The position numbers and the translations under genes are program-made. 64,000 nt of DNA from JAMZMI01 sp049115715 (GTDB taxonomy: Bacteria > Bacteroidota > Bacteroidia > Cytophagales > Cyclobacteriaceae). Positions within the stretch are counted from its first letter, which is position 1. Each line of letters begins with the position of its first letter. Shown piece after piece: positions 31,328 through 39,893 of the stretch. The stretch covers positions 1-64,000 of the forward strand of contig JAGDZQ010000035.1 of assembly GCA_049115715.1 (NCBI GenBank). Direction: 5' to 3'. The notes beneath the pieces were generated by a model that was not told where the DNA came from, did not search any database, and saw nothing but the letters and a program-made list of their open reading frames with translations.

Positions 31328-32824
31328 ATGAATAGATGCATTATTGCTTCTTTGAGCCTCGTTTTTTTGCATAGCTGTGCACAAACAGGTCAACCCACCA
31401 AAGAGACATTTGACAAATCAAATCAGAAAAATGTCGTCTTTATTTTGAGTGATGATCACCGATACGATTTCATGGGATTTACTGGTAAGGTGCCCTTTTT
31501 AGAAACACCCAATATGGATCGAATGGCGAATCAGGGAGCACATATTAAGAATGCCTTTGTCAGCACCTCACTTTGCTCGCCTAGCCGAGCCAGCATTCTA
31601 TCCGGTCAATATGCGCACAAGCACAAAGTGGTGGATAATCAATCGCTTATTCCTGACGGAACCGTATTTTTCCCAAGCTACCTGCAAGAAGCAGGCTACC
31701 AAACAGGATTTATTGGCAAGTGGCACATGGGAGAACACCATTTTGGAGTGCGACCAGGATTTGACTTTTGGGCAAGTTTCAAAGGCCAGGGCAAGTACTT
31801 TAATCCCGTTATCAACTTCAATGGAGAAGAAAAAGCCCATAAAGACTCAGCCTATGTCACAGATGTATTGACAGATTATGCATTGGATTTTATAAATAGC
31901 AGAGATCAGGAAAAGCCGTTTTTTCTCTACCTGTCTCACAAGGGAGTTCATGCCGATTTCAAACCAGCACCCAGGCATTTGGGAAGATATGAGAACGAAG
32001 AAGTCGCTTACCCTGCCTCGATGTTTCCACCCAATCATGATCGTAGCACTGTCTCTTCTACCGAGTACAATTATGAAGATTTACCCAATTGGGTAAAAGC
32101 ACAACGATACAGTTGGCATGGGGTGGATCACATGTACCATGGTCAGATCAGCTTCGAAGATTTCTATAAGAGATATTGTGAAACATTGCTCTCTGTAGAC
32201 GAAAGTATTGGAACAGTGATCGAACATCTGGAAAAAGAAGGTTTACTTGAAAACACCATTGTGATCTACATGGGTGACAATGGATTTTCTTTCGGAGAAC
32301 ATGGTTTGATAGACAAGAGGCAGGCATATGAAGAATCGATGCGGGTTCCTCTACTTGCAATGGGAGGAGGAATTCCGGCTGGATCTCAAGTTGAAGAGGT
32401 TATTCAAAATATTGATATAGGCCCCACAGTAATGGATTTTGCAGGCGTGAAAACCAAACCCCATATGGATGGAAACTCATTCAAATCACTTCTATTCCAA
32501 GAAACCATCCTATGGAGAGACACAGTCTACTATGAATATTTCTGGGAGCGCCCTTTCCCTCAAACACCGACTGTTCATGCAGTACGTACTTCCAAATATA
32601 AGTTCATCCGATACCATGGAGTTTGGGATGTCAATGAGCTCTATGACATAGAAAATGATCCTGAAGAAATGATCAATCTTATCAGAGATCCAGCATACAA
32701 AGAAGTTGCGATCGAGCTAAGAGCATCCTTGTTTGACTGGCTTGCAGGTACAGAAGGAGAATCCATGCCATTGAAACAAGATCATGGCCGGAGGTTTGAT
32801 CATCGATATAAAAACACCTATTAA
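31328..32824 (+). CDS. Secreted S1-family sulfatase (formylglycine type)
   Basis: Hydrolyses a sulfate ester on a glycan; the same fold can also act on phosphodiesters. Lipobox LHSC marks a lipoprotein. Metal motif VVFILSDDHRYD. The nucleophile Cys in LCSPSRASILSG is about residue 83 and must be oxidised to formylglycine by a maturase that is not in the window. GKWHMGEHH and GDNGFSFGEHG are also present, and a C-terminal sulfatase motif is VHAVRTSKYKFIRYHG ... ELYDIENDPEEMINL. In-frame ATGs at 31277, 31319 and 31328 are possible; the last fits the signal peptide. It follows GH2 directly. Confidence 0.9.
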   Translation: MNRCIIASLSLVFLHSCAQTGQPTKETFDKSNQKNVVFILSDDHRYDFMGFTGKVPFLETPNMDRMANQGAHIKNAFVSTSLCSPSRASILSGQYAHKHKVVDNQSLIPDGTVFFPSYLQEAGYQTGFIGKWHMGEHHFGVRPGFDFWASFKGQGKYFNPVINFNGEEKAHKDSAYVTDVLTDYALDFINSRDQEKPFFLYLSHKGVHADFKPAPRHLGRYENEEVAYPASMFPPNHDRSTVSSTEYNYEDLPNWVKAQRYSWHGVDHMYHGQISFEDFYKRYCETLLSVDESIGTVIEHLEKEGLLENTIVIYMGDNGFSFGEHGLIDKRQAYEESMRVPLLAMGGGIPAGSQVEEVIQNIDIGPTVMDFAGVKTKPHMDGNSFKSLLFQETILWRDTVYYEYFWERPFPQTPTVHAVRTSKYKFIRYHGVWDVNELYDIENDPEEMINLIRDPAYKEVAIELRASLFDWLAGTEGESMPLKQDHGRRFDHRYKNTY

Positions 32825-32829
32825 ACTCA

Positions 32830-33753
32830 ATGCATTGCTATTATTTAGTTTTCATACTTTTCAATTTGGTCGTTTTGAGCGGTTACGCTCAAGATGGCCA
32901 TTTTGAGAAGAGAACTATTATCTATCAAGACACTCTAGCTCTTGATCTCTTTTTACCCCTAGATGAGAACCTGAAAGCGAAACCGCTATTGGTTTACGTA
33001 CACGGAGGAGGATTTGCTGGAGGCCGGAGAGATCACCCAGATCATATCCAATTTTGCGAATACTTCGCCAAGAGAGGCTGGGTCACTGCCACAGTCTCCT
33101 ATCATTTGTTGATGAAAGGAAAATCTTTCGGTTGCGATCAAGATGTCCGAAAGAAAAAAGAAACCATTTTTCTCACCGCCCAAAACATCAATCAGTCGAT
33201 TTCATATTTGATCAAAAACGCCAAGGAGTTCAATCTTGATCCTGACAAAATCGTGCTGTCAGGAAGTAGTGCAGGAGCAGAAGCCGTCATTCATGCCGCC
33301 TATTGGGACGAAACTCAAATCAATATCCTGCCCAAGGACTTCAAGTACGCTGGAGTAATTAGCATGGCAGGCGCATTATTAGATGAGAATTGGATTACCA
33401 AAGAGACAGCCATCCCTACAGCGCTCTTCCACGGAACTTGTGATAACCTGCTTCCATACGGCACAGCCTCGCATCATTATTGTGAAGCGAGTGAACCTGG
33501 CTTCATGATGCTTTTTGGTTCCCATTCCATTGCCATGAAGCTTAAGTCACTTGACCAAGGATATTACCTGATTTCTGATTGCGGAGGAGGTCACGAGTGG
33601 AACGAAAACCCCATTTTGCCTAAGTATATCCATATGGTTGAAGGCTTTTTGGAAAAAGACGTACTCAGAAAAACCCAAAGACAGATTCAACAAAACCTTC
33701 ATGAGGGAAGCCGTGATTGCCAATCCAAAATTGATTTTTGCACCAATGACTAA
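32830..33753 (+). CDS. Secreted alpha/beta-hydrolase, probable carbohydrate esterase
   Basis: Signal peptide ends GYAQ. Oxyanion-hole motif VYVHGGGFAGG (about residues 55-65), nucleophile Ser in LSGSSAGAEA (about 148), and a late His in CGGGHEW. This is the BD-FAE/acyl-esterase shape used to remove acetyl, succinyl or feruloyl groups from glycans. It follows the sulfatase by five bases. Its last bases overlap the start of the GH97 gene, so it belongs to the operon. Acyl group not predictable. The C-terminal 30 residues are Lys/Gln rich and unlike the rest, but no frameshift is needed to explain them. Confidence 0.8.
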   Translation: MHCYYLVFILFNLVVLSGYAQDGHFEKRTIIYQDTLALDLFLPLDENLKAKPLLVYVHGGGFAGGRRDHPDHIQFCEYFAKRGWVTATVSYHLLMKGKSFGCDQDVRKKKETIFLTAQNINQSISYLIKNAKEFNLDPDKIVLSGSSAGAEAVIHAAYWDETQINILPKDFKYAGVISMAGALLDENWITKETAIPTALFHGTCDNLLPYGTASHHYCEASEPGFMMLFGSHSIAMKLKSLDQGYYLISDCGGGHEWNENPILPKYIHMVEGFLEKDVLRKTQRQIQQNLHEGSRDCQSKIDFCTND

Positions 33754-35830
33754 TCCATCAATACCGTATAATGCGATTTTAATAATCGCAGTAGCAATGC
33801 TATTTACAAGCTGTCAAGAGCATGGTCAATTGAAAGTCAATTCCCCTGACCAGCTTATCGAAATGCAGTTGATCAATGCAGCAGGTAAAGTTGGCTACAC
33901 AGTCAAGTACAAAGACAAAGTACAGATCGATACCTCTTTTTTTGGATTTGATTTCAAGAACCAAACCCCGCTTTCATCTAATCTCAAAATTGAATCCACT
34001 CAAAACAACTTCTTCTCAGAAATCTGGGAGATGCCCTGGGGAGAACAAAGAGAGGTTTTAAACGAATACAATGAATTAATTGCCACCGTCGTAGAAGACA
34101 AAGAACCCCGAAGAACTTTCGATATACACTTCAAAGCCTACAATGACGGAGTAGGATTCAGATTCGAATTTCCAGACCAGAAGAACCTCAAGGATGTCAC
34201 CATTTTGGATGAACATACAGAATTCAATCTTACAAGCGACCCTACAGTATGGTGGATTCCAGGAGATTGGGATATCTACGAATACCTCTACCAAAAGACC
34301 AGACTATCAGAAATTGATGCTTTGAAACTGTATCAACCGAGCTCACATTTAGGACAAACCTACGTTCCCGAAAACGCTGTGAACACCCCCGTTACCATGA
34401 AAACCGATCAAGGCGTATACATGAGTTTTCATGAAGCCGACCTTACCGATTACGCAGGCATGACCCTGAAAGTAGATACAGCAAACCTTCGAATGAAAAG
34501 CGAGCTTGTTGGAAACGCTACCGGGGAGAAAGTCATTCAGAAAACACCTTTCGTTACACCCTGGAGAACCATCCAGATAGCCGATCGAGCCGGCGACCTC
34601 ATCGAGTCCAATTTGATTGTCAACCTCAATGAAGAAAACACCATCGGAGATATTTCCTATTTCAAACCGATGAAGTACATGGGCATTTGGTGGGACATGC
34701 ATATCGGGACTGGAAATTGGGACTATGCCGGAGAAAACCATGCAGCCAATACCACATACGCCAAAGAACTGATCGACTTTGCCTCCGACAACAACATCCA
34801 AGGATTGCTGATCGAAGGCTGGAACATTGGCTGGGAGCACTGGTGGGATAAATCTAAGAAACAAGTCCACTTTGATTTCGTCACACCCTATCCTGATTAT
34901 GACCTTGAAGAAGTAGTAAAATACGGTAAAGACAAAGGAGTAGAGCTGGTTATGCATCACGAAACCTCCGCAGATATCACACTTTATGAAAGTAAAATGG
35001 ATACCGCCTTCAAACTGATGAAGTCACTTGATATTCATTCAGTCAAGACCGGATATGTAGGCAGTTTGATTCCAGAAGGAGAGTACCATCACGGTCAGTG
35101 GATGGTCAACCATTACCAAAAAGTATTGGATTACGGTGCGAAATATCAAGTCGCCATCAATGCCCATGAACCAATCAAGCCCACTGGGAAGCGTCGTACC
35201 TATCCAGTAGCCATTTCTCGCGAAGGGCTGAGAGGGCAGGAGTACAATGCCTGGTCCAACGATGGAGGCAATCCACCCAATCATATAGCCAATGTTGCTT
35301 TCACAAGAATGCTCGCAGGCCCTGTAGATTTTACCCCGGGAGCCTTCAATATCAAATTAGACGGATACAAAGAACACAACCAAATCAATACAACGCTTGC
35401 GCATCAGTTGGCACTCTATGTAGTCCTATACAGCCCCATACAAATGGCCTGTGACCTGATTCAGCATTATGAAGATCAGCCAGCATTTCAGTTTATCAAA
35501 GACGTGGCTGTCGATTGGGAACAGACCAAAGTACTCGATGGAGAAGTAGGAGATTTTGTAGTAATCGGAAGACAGGAGCGAGGAGGTCAAGACTGGTTTG
35601 TGGGTGGGGTTATCGATGAGAATGTGATGCTCTATCACTTGGACTTAAAATTTCTAGATTCTAAGAAATTCTACATAGCCAAAATATATAAGGACAACAA
35701 TCAGTCGCATTGGAAATTGAATCCCACAGCAATCGATATAGAAGAACGAGAAGTCTCAGCCACTGATGTACTGGATTTGATCATGAAACCGGGAGGAGGG
35801 TTTGCGATAAGCTTGGAAGCTAAAAAATAG
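33746..35830 (+). CDS. Glycoside hydrolase family 97 protein
   Basis: Exo-alpha-glycosidase (alpha-glucosidase or alpha-galactosidase). The ATG at 33746 overlaps the esterase stop (ATGACTAA) and gives a lipoprotein signal with lipobox FTSC; a further 36-codon upstream extension would lie inside the esterase gene. GH97 hallmarks: MGIWWDMHIGTGNW, GLLIEGWNIGWEHWW, ELVMHHETSADI, REGLRGQEYNAW, HQLALYVVLYSPIQMACD. The Glu in HHETS and those in REGLRGQE fit the inverting SusB-like subgroup rather than the retaining one (moderate confidence). It is the last gene of the PUL. Confidence 0.92.
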   Translation: MTNPSIPYNAILIIAVAMLFTSCQEHGQLKVNSPDQLIEMQLINAAGKVGYTVKYKDKVQIDTSFFGFDFKNQTPLSSNLKIESTQNNFFSEIWEMPWGEQREVLNEYNELIATVVEDKEPRRTFDIHFKAYNDGVGFRFEFPDQKNLKDVTILDEHTEFNLTSDPTVWWIPGDWDIYEYLYQKTRLSEIDALKLYQPSSHLGQTYVPENAVNTPVTMKTDQGVYMSFHEADLTDYAGMTLKVDTANLRMKSELVGNATGEKVIQKTPFVTPWRTIQIADRAGDLIESNLIVNLNEENTIGDISYFKPMKYMGIWWDMHIGTGNWDYAGENHAANTTYAKELIDFASDNNIQGLLIEGWNIGWEHWWDKSKKQVHFDFVTPYPDYDLEEVVKYGKDKGVELVMHHETSADITLYESKMDTAFKLMKSLDIHSVKTGYVGSLIPEGEYHHGQWMVNHYQKVLDYGAKYQVAINAHEPIKPTGKRRTYPVAISREGLRGQEYNAWSNDGGNPPNHIANVAFTRMLAGPVDFTPGAFNIKLDGYKEHNQINTTLAHQLALYVVLYSPIQMACDLIQHYEDQPAFQFIKDVAVDWEQTKVLDGEVGDFVVIGRQERGGQDWFVGGVIDENVMLYHLDLKFLDSKKFYIAKIYKDNNQSHWKLNPTAIDIEEREVSATDVLDLIMKPGGGFAISLEAKK

Positions 35831-35872
35831 ATTCTTTTGGAGCGAAAGAGTATCACCAGATCAAAGAATGCT

Positions 35873-35944
35873 CCCGCTTTCCGCTATATCTTTCCCCACT
35901 ACCCTCCGGGATAGCAGGAAAAGGATGCTGCTTCTATCGGGGCT
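35873..35944. repeat. Long imperfect palindromic element
   Basis: The left arm begins CCCGCTTTCCGCTATATC and the right arm ends in GCTTCTATCGGGG. Left and right arms are imperfect complements around an inner CCCTCCGGG loop region. From memory, similar sequences occur as dispersed repeats in other Bacteroidota genomes; I could not verify this. Confidence 0.5.
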
Positions 35945-36087
35945 AAACCACTAAAAGAGATGCTTCGAGACTAGATCCGAGTTAATTGAGAAATCGGGAG
36001 AGTAATTGTATTTTTCTGTAAGAGTAACGACCATTTTAGCTGCTCAGTAACAGCTTTTTCGCGACGGGTTCTATGGGCTAGTACGTC

Positions 36088-36122
36088 ACTTCTGCGCAGG
36101 CAGAAGTCTCACCCCTGAGACT
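36088..36122. repeat. Two tandem perfect hairpins
   Basis: ACTTCTGC-GCAG-GCAGAAGT (36088-36107) is overlapped at its right arm by AGTCTCA-CCCC-TGAGACT (36105-36122). Both have complete arms of 8 and 7 bp. No T run follows, so they do not look like simple terminators. Confidence 0.7.
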
Positions 36123-36451
36123 CGCCGGCTATTTTAATGCAGTCAATAGGTAGTCCGGTTTCAATTAAGTATGTATGCGAAGGTAGCGCTAGAGAAATAT
36201 CATTCAAACTAATAATGCCAGTCTAGCAGGTATAGAAATATTTCGCTATCGGTGGGCGTCCCGATATTTTAGCTAGAATCAGGTACAGACCTTCATTATA
36301 TTCATTCACTTTTAGTTCATAGCATCAGTCGAATCACCAAAATTTATACCTACGTGGCAGTGAGTGGTTTGGCTAACATCTAAAATCTATAGATTTACAA
36401 TAGATACGCTTACAGTATGATCCACTATAATGGTCATATTCATTAGAGCAT

Positions 36452-37165
36452 ATGATACGAACCTTCATATTGATCCTTACTATATTATTTTTAGCCGGTT
36501 GTGGTGAACGAACAATTGATAGTGAAATTCTCGCTTTTGAAAATCAACTTGGAAAGAAGGAAGCTGTTGGGCTATCAAAAATGGTGGAGCATTTTGAGAC
36601 TGAACTTCTTAAGAAACATCCTAACAAAACCTTAGATGAAGCTTATCAAATTCACCTCGATTTTATTGCAAATAGCAACGGTTCGGAACTTGGAAACAGG
36701 GTTTTAGCTCAGTTCAGAAAGGACAGTATCTTTGGAATCTACAGTAAGAGCTTGGTTTCAGAAATTTGGATTAAACCAGATTCTGTATGGATAAATGATT
36801 CGCTTTTGTATATCTCGTATCGTGGGAACCTGAATCCAAGAGGCCGTAAGATTAATTATGATATTACAGATTTTGACTCGTTACTATATACCGAGAAGAA
36901 TACTGAAGCTTTTAACATAAAAGGTCGGTACTTATTGGCCTTTAAGGAAATTTCAGAATCGAATGTACTGGCAAACTGGTATTATGATCTTCACAGCAAC
37001 GCTGGAACATTCAGTCCTCATATTACTGCTCAGGCGTTTCAGCACAGAAAATTCGAATACTATAATTTAAGAACTAAAATTGACTACAGTGATTATCTCG
37101 TCAAAAGAATAATACTCGTTGAAACCTATGCTGATGGGTACTTTAACAAAGTCAATAATGAATGA
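36452..37165 (+). CDS. Lipoprotein of unknown function
   Basis: I do not recognise the family. Lipobox LAGC at residue 17 after a short hydrophobic signal. The mature protein (about 220 residues) is mixed alpha/beta by composition, without Cys motifs or repeats. Its first helix-rich part (EILAFENQLGKKEAVGLSKMVEHFETELL) looks like a coiled segment. It is likely cotranscribed with the two small genes that follow. Adjacent hairpins upstream and unrelated neighbours suggest an accessory gene. Confidence 0.75.
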   Translation: MIRTFILILTILFLAGCGERTIDSEILAFENQLGKKEAVGLSKMVEHFETELLKKHPNKTLDEAYQIHLDFIANSNGSELGNRVLAQFRKDSIFGIYSKSLVSEIWIKPDSVWINDSLLYISYRGNLNPRGRKINYDITDFDSLLYTEKNTEAFNIKGRYLLAFKEISESNVLANWYYDLHSNAGTFSPHITAQAFQHRKFEYYNLRTKIDYSDYLVKRIILVETYADGYFNKVNNE

Positions 37166-37334
37166 GGGTTTTATCAGTAAGGAAATTTTCAGGTGGATTG
37201 GAAAGTCTGCCTCAAATAATAAATTTGAAACAATACGTGGCTATGAGTTTGAGGAAATGTTAGTGCTTTCTAATACTTTGGATGCAACACTGGATTTTAC
37301 TAGTTTAGTATTATGCAAGGACTTTGATACGTAA
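37158..37334 (+). CDS. Possible small protein (58 aa)
   Basis: ATG at 37158 overlaps the stop of the lipoprotein gene (ATGAATGA), giving 58 residues rich in Glu/Phe/Lys with no signal peptide or known motif. The overlap suggests coupled translation, but the protein could equally be chance or the remnant of a longer gene. Weak call. Confidence 0.3.
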   Translation: MNEGFISKEIFRWIGKSASNNKFETIRGYEFEEMLVLSNTLDATLDFTSLVLCKDFDT

Positions 37335-37377
37335 CGAATAGATGAGCGTTGGCGATCACTTTACCAAACGAAAAAAT

Positions 37378-37833
37378 ATGAATTTTAGAATATTACCACT
37401 CACATTTCTTCTAATAGCTTTTAACACATTTAATTCAGTTGCTCAAGATAATGGGCAGTCGTTAATTGATGATTTTTTCTCGGACTATGAGAATAAAGGG
37501 GTTGAAGTGGCAGTTGATAAACTGTACAAAACGAATCCTTGGACAACTAGAATCCAAGATGCCATTAATAACGTTAAAACTCAATTATCAAGATACAACG
37601 AGGAACTTGTTGGTAAATATTATGGACACGAACCAATTGTCACCAAGCAACTAGGAAACTCTTATGTTCTTCATTCCTATTTGGTGCGGTTTGACAGGCA
37701 ACCGATGCGATTTACTTTTCAATTTTATAAGCCAGACGATGAATGGAGACTTTACAGTTTTGCGTTTGATGACAACTTCGATGATGAAATTGAGGAAGCA
37801 GCTAAAATGTATTACCTAGATCTAGATAAATAG
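37378..37833 (+). CDS. Secreted protein of unknown function, NTF2-like shape
   Basis: ATG at 37378 starts a signal peptide ending SVAQ; an ATG 12 codons upstream adds a charged leader and is less likely. The mature part (about 130 residues) begins with a helix (SLIDDFFSDYENKGVEVAVDKLYKT) and ends in strands (YVLHSYLVRFDRQPMRFTFQFYKPDDEWRLYSFAFDDNF). This order is reminiscent of NTF2/DUF3887-like domains. No catalytic residues can be named. Confidence 0.72.
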   Translation: MNFRILPLTFLLIAFNTFNSVAQDNGQSLIDDFFSDYENKGVEVAVDKLYKTNPWTTRIQDAINNVKTQLSRYNEELVGKYYGHEPIVTKQLGNSYVLHSYLVRFDRQPMRFTFQFYKPDDEWRLYSFAFDDNFDDEIEEAAKMYYLDLDK

Positions 37834-38002
37834 ACCCTTACTTTGATGGTAAGTTTGCTACTCGTGTTTTGCTCTAATATGCCGATTTCTGTCACACCAA
37901 ATCTTTGTAATTTTATCCTTTGAAGGTTTTTTTGCTTTATTAAAACCTAGGTTTTTTTACATCAAACTTCAATATTTCCTCAAACTATAAGCTAAAATAG
38001 CA

Positions 38003-38584
38003 TCATTGACCTTTAGACAATAATTCGCCAACTCTCTCTTTCAGAGTAGGAAGCACTTCTTTGCCAAACCATTCGTTTTTCGCTTGCCAGATGTTATTTC
38101 TTGGAGAAGGGTGAGGAATGACGAAGTGTTTTGGGAGAAATGCTTTGTAGTTCTTGACTGTTTCGGTGAGTGTTTTAGATGGGTTGTTTTTAAGGTAATA
38201 ATCCTGCGCGTATTTCCCAATTAGAATAGTAAGCTCGACGTTCTTCATTTTACTTAAGAGCAAGTCGTGCCATTGAGGGGCGCACTCCTTTCTTGGCGGC
38301 AAGTCTCCACTTTTTCCCTTTCCCGGATAGCAAAATCCCATAGGAATCAGGGCTATTTTGGAAGCATCATAAAAGACTTCATTGTCAACACCCAGCCATT
38401 TTCTGAGATTTTCCCCACTTTTATCATCCCATGGTTTCCCTGTTTTATGTACTACAGATCCAGGAGCTTGACCAATAATCACGATTTTACTTTTTGGGTG
38501 AACTGCCAGAACAGGGTTGGGCCCTAGTGGAAGATTTGAACTACAGATGGTGCATTTATGGATTTCTTGTATGAGTGTTTTCAT
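38003..38584 (-). CDS. Uracil-DNA glycosylase family protein with 4Fe-4S cysteines
   Basis: DNA repair enzyme that removes uracil or another damaged base. Cys11-x2-Cys14 and Cys85-x15-Cys101 match the cluster ligand spacing of family-4 UDGs. Motif A is IGQAPG, where family 4 usually has GEAPG; motif B region is IPHPSPRN. The stretch HKTGKPWDDKSGENLRKWLG is typical of a widespread but little-studied COG1573 branch. 193 aa is complete. Single gene on the minus strand; the next minus-strand gene starts 34 bases upstream. Substrate range unknown because of the altered motif A. Confidence 0.85.
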   Translation of the reverse strand: MKTLIQEIHKCTICSSNLPLGPNPVLAVHPKSKIVIIGQAPGSVVHKTGKPWDDKSGENLRKWLGVDNEVFYDASKIALIPMGFCYPGKGKSGDLPPRKECAPQWHDLLLSKMKNVELTILIGKYAQDYYLKNNPSKTLTETVKNYKAFLPKHFVIPHPSPRNNIWQAKNEWFGKEVLPTLKERVGELLSKGQ

Positions 38585-38618
38585 GTTTGAGAATCAGTGA
38601 AAGCTTTTTTATAAGGTT

Positions 38619-39485
38619 TTAAAAAAGCTGAGAAAACCAATTTTTAGTTCCATACTTTTTAATCAATTCTTCAGCGATGGGGGTTTCCAATTCCAGAAGA
38701 TGCACGATTGAGGTTCTATCGCTTTTGCCGTCTCTCCCGATATGAACATTGACAGCAGAAAGATATTGTCGTTGTTCGTCTTTAAGGTAATAGATTGAAA
38801 TTAGAGAATACCGATAAGGCTCTCCATAGCTTAAAGTTTCAATGGTTCGTTGCGGATCTTTCATTAGATCACTGGCGAACTGAAGTTGCGTTGCGATATT
38901 TCTAAATTGATTATCGAGGGTATGTTTTCTATACCATTTCCTAAGATTTTCTGAGAAGGGAGAAATAGCTTGTTTATTGATTAGAAGTACCGGAATACCT
39001 ATTATAATTAAAGCTTCTATTCCCCAAATACCCCATAGAGGAAACCCTTTAAAAACAACTCCAAACATTTCCCAAGATCCATACTTGTTCACATCCAGAA
39101 TTAATTCTATAAACAAATCAGGGGTATAAAAAAGGTCGAAATTATCTTGATAGGACTGGATGGTGAGCTCTCCTGAATCCAGGAATACGAAGTAGGCTAT
39201 CCATTGAAAATAAAACCCAATGAATCCAATAATACCTGATAATATCAGGCTTTGTTTGGTATTTCTCACCTTAGCAATCCACCCTAGCGCAATAGATGAA
39301 AAACCTAACAAAACCCCAAATCCTAAGCATAAGAACAGATTAATATAAATCAAGGGTATGAGTACTATAAGTGAATTATAAATGAACCCTAGAGAGATTG
39401 CAAGAAATATTCCCAATCCCAATGCGATTAGGAACCCCGGTAGAGAGGATTTTCCTGAGTGCTTATAAAATTTTTCTTCGATCAT
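38619..39485 (-). CDS. Multi-spanning membrane protein of unknown function
   Basis: I do not recognise the family. Four or five hydrophobic helices occur in the first 190 residues (about 15-35, 38-58, 63-72, 82-105 and 155-173). A soluble C-terminal domain of about 100 residues follows (QFRNIATQLQFASDLMKDPQRT ... IAEELIKKYGTKNW). It may be cotranscribed with the uracil glycosylase gene (34-base gap). No signal or enzyme motif is seen. Confidence 0.72.
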   Translation of the reverse strand: MIEEKFYKHSGKSSLPGFLIALGLGIFLAISLGFIYNSLIVLIPLIYINLFLCLGFGVLLGFSSIALGWIAKVRNTKQSLILSGIIGFIGFYFQWIAYFVFLDSGELTIQSYQDNFDLFYTPDLFIELILDVNKYGSWEMFGVVFKGFPLWGIWGIEALIIIGIPVLLINKQAISPFSENLRKWYRKHTLDNQFRNIATQLQFASDLMKDPQRTIETLSYGEPYRYSLISIYYLKDEQRQYLSAVNVHIGRDGKSDRTSIVHLLELETPIAEELIKKYGTKNWFSQLF

Positions 39486-39893
39486 TAGTCAAGTGCTTTT
39501 TTGAAAAGGAAAATCGAATTGTTTCAATTCGTAAGCTATGTGAAACATAAGTATTTCGCTAATGCATTTTTCCCATTGTCAAAATTCAGAAACATTTCAA
39601 AGTATAATAAATCATAATAAAATAATGAGCAGTAGGGAATTGATGAACTTAAAACCATTAAATGTAAATATGAATCTTTTAGCTTTTAGTAAAAGATAAG
39701 ATAGTCTCATGACCTCACAGAATCCCTTGGCTTTTCTTCACACCATCCTTCTCAAGATCTCCTATAAGGTCGATTCAGTATGATTCCTCGATTGACTATT
39801 TTTCTTAACCTCATCAGTGTACCAGCAACGACATTTTGTGAAGTTGTAGTCAAAGCTTGAAATCATCTTGCCCTCTTTTGAGTTTATGGAGCA
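39486..39893. other. 408-base gap without a gene
   Basis: No open frame of useful length on either strand. It contains a small hairpin ATCTTTTA-N8-TAAAAGAT (39674-39697). The middle (about 39710-39800) is less AT-rich and reads like decayed coding sequence, but I cannot assign it. Promoters for the divergent genes on both sides are expected here. Confidence 0.5.

Larger units (their letters stand above)
35831..36451. other. 621-base noncoding stretch rich in hairpins
   Basis: I find no convincing gene on either strand. It holds a long imperfect palindrome (35873-35944), two back-to-back perfect hairpins (36088-36122) and a further short palindrome near 36250-36275. Base composition is more GC-rich in patches than the flanking genes. 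It separates the PUL from an accessory stretch and may be the scar of a mobile element or a dispersed repeat. No transposase remnant is visible. Confidence 0.6.

Noticed and set aside
33638..33745. Longer N-terminus of the GH97 protein
   Set aside because: It would lie inside the esterase gene and hide the lipoprotein signal that begins at ATG 33746.
37119..37157. Upstream extension of the 58-aa small frame
   Set aside because: It overlaps the lipoprotein gene; the ATG at 37158 is the only reasonable start, and even that call is weak.
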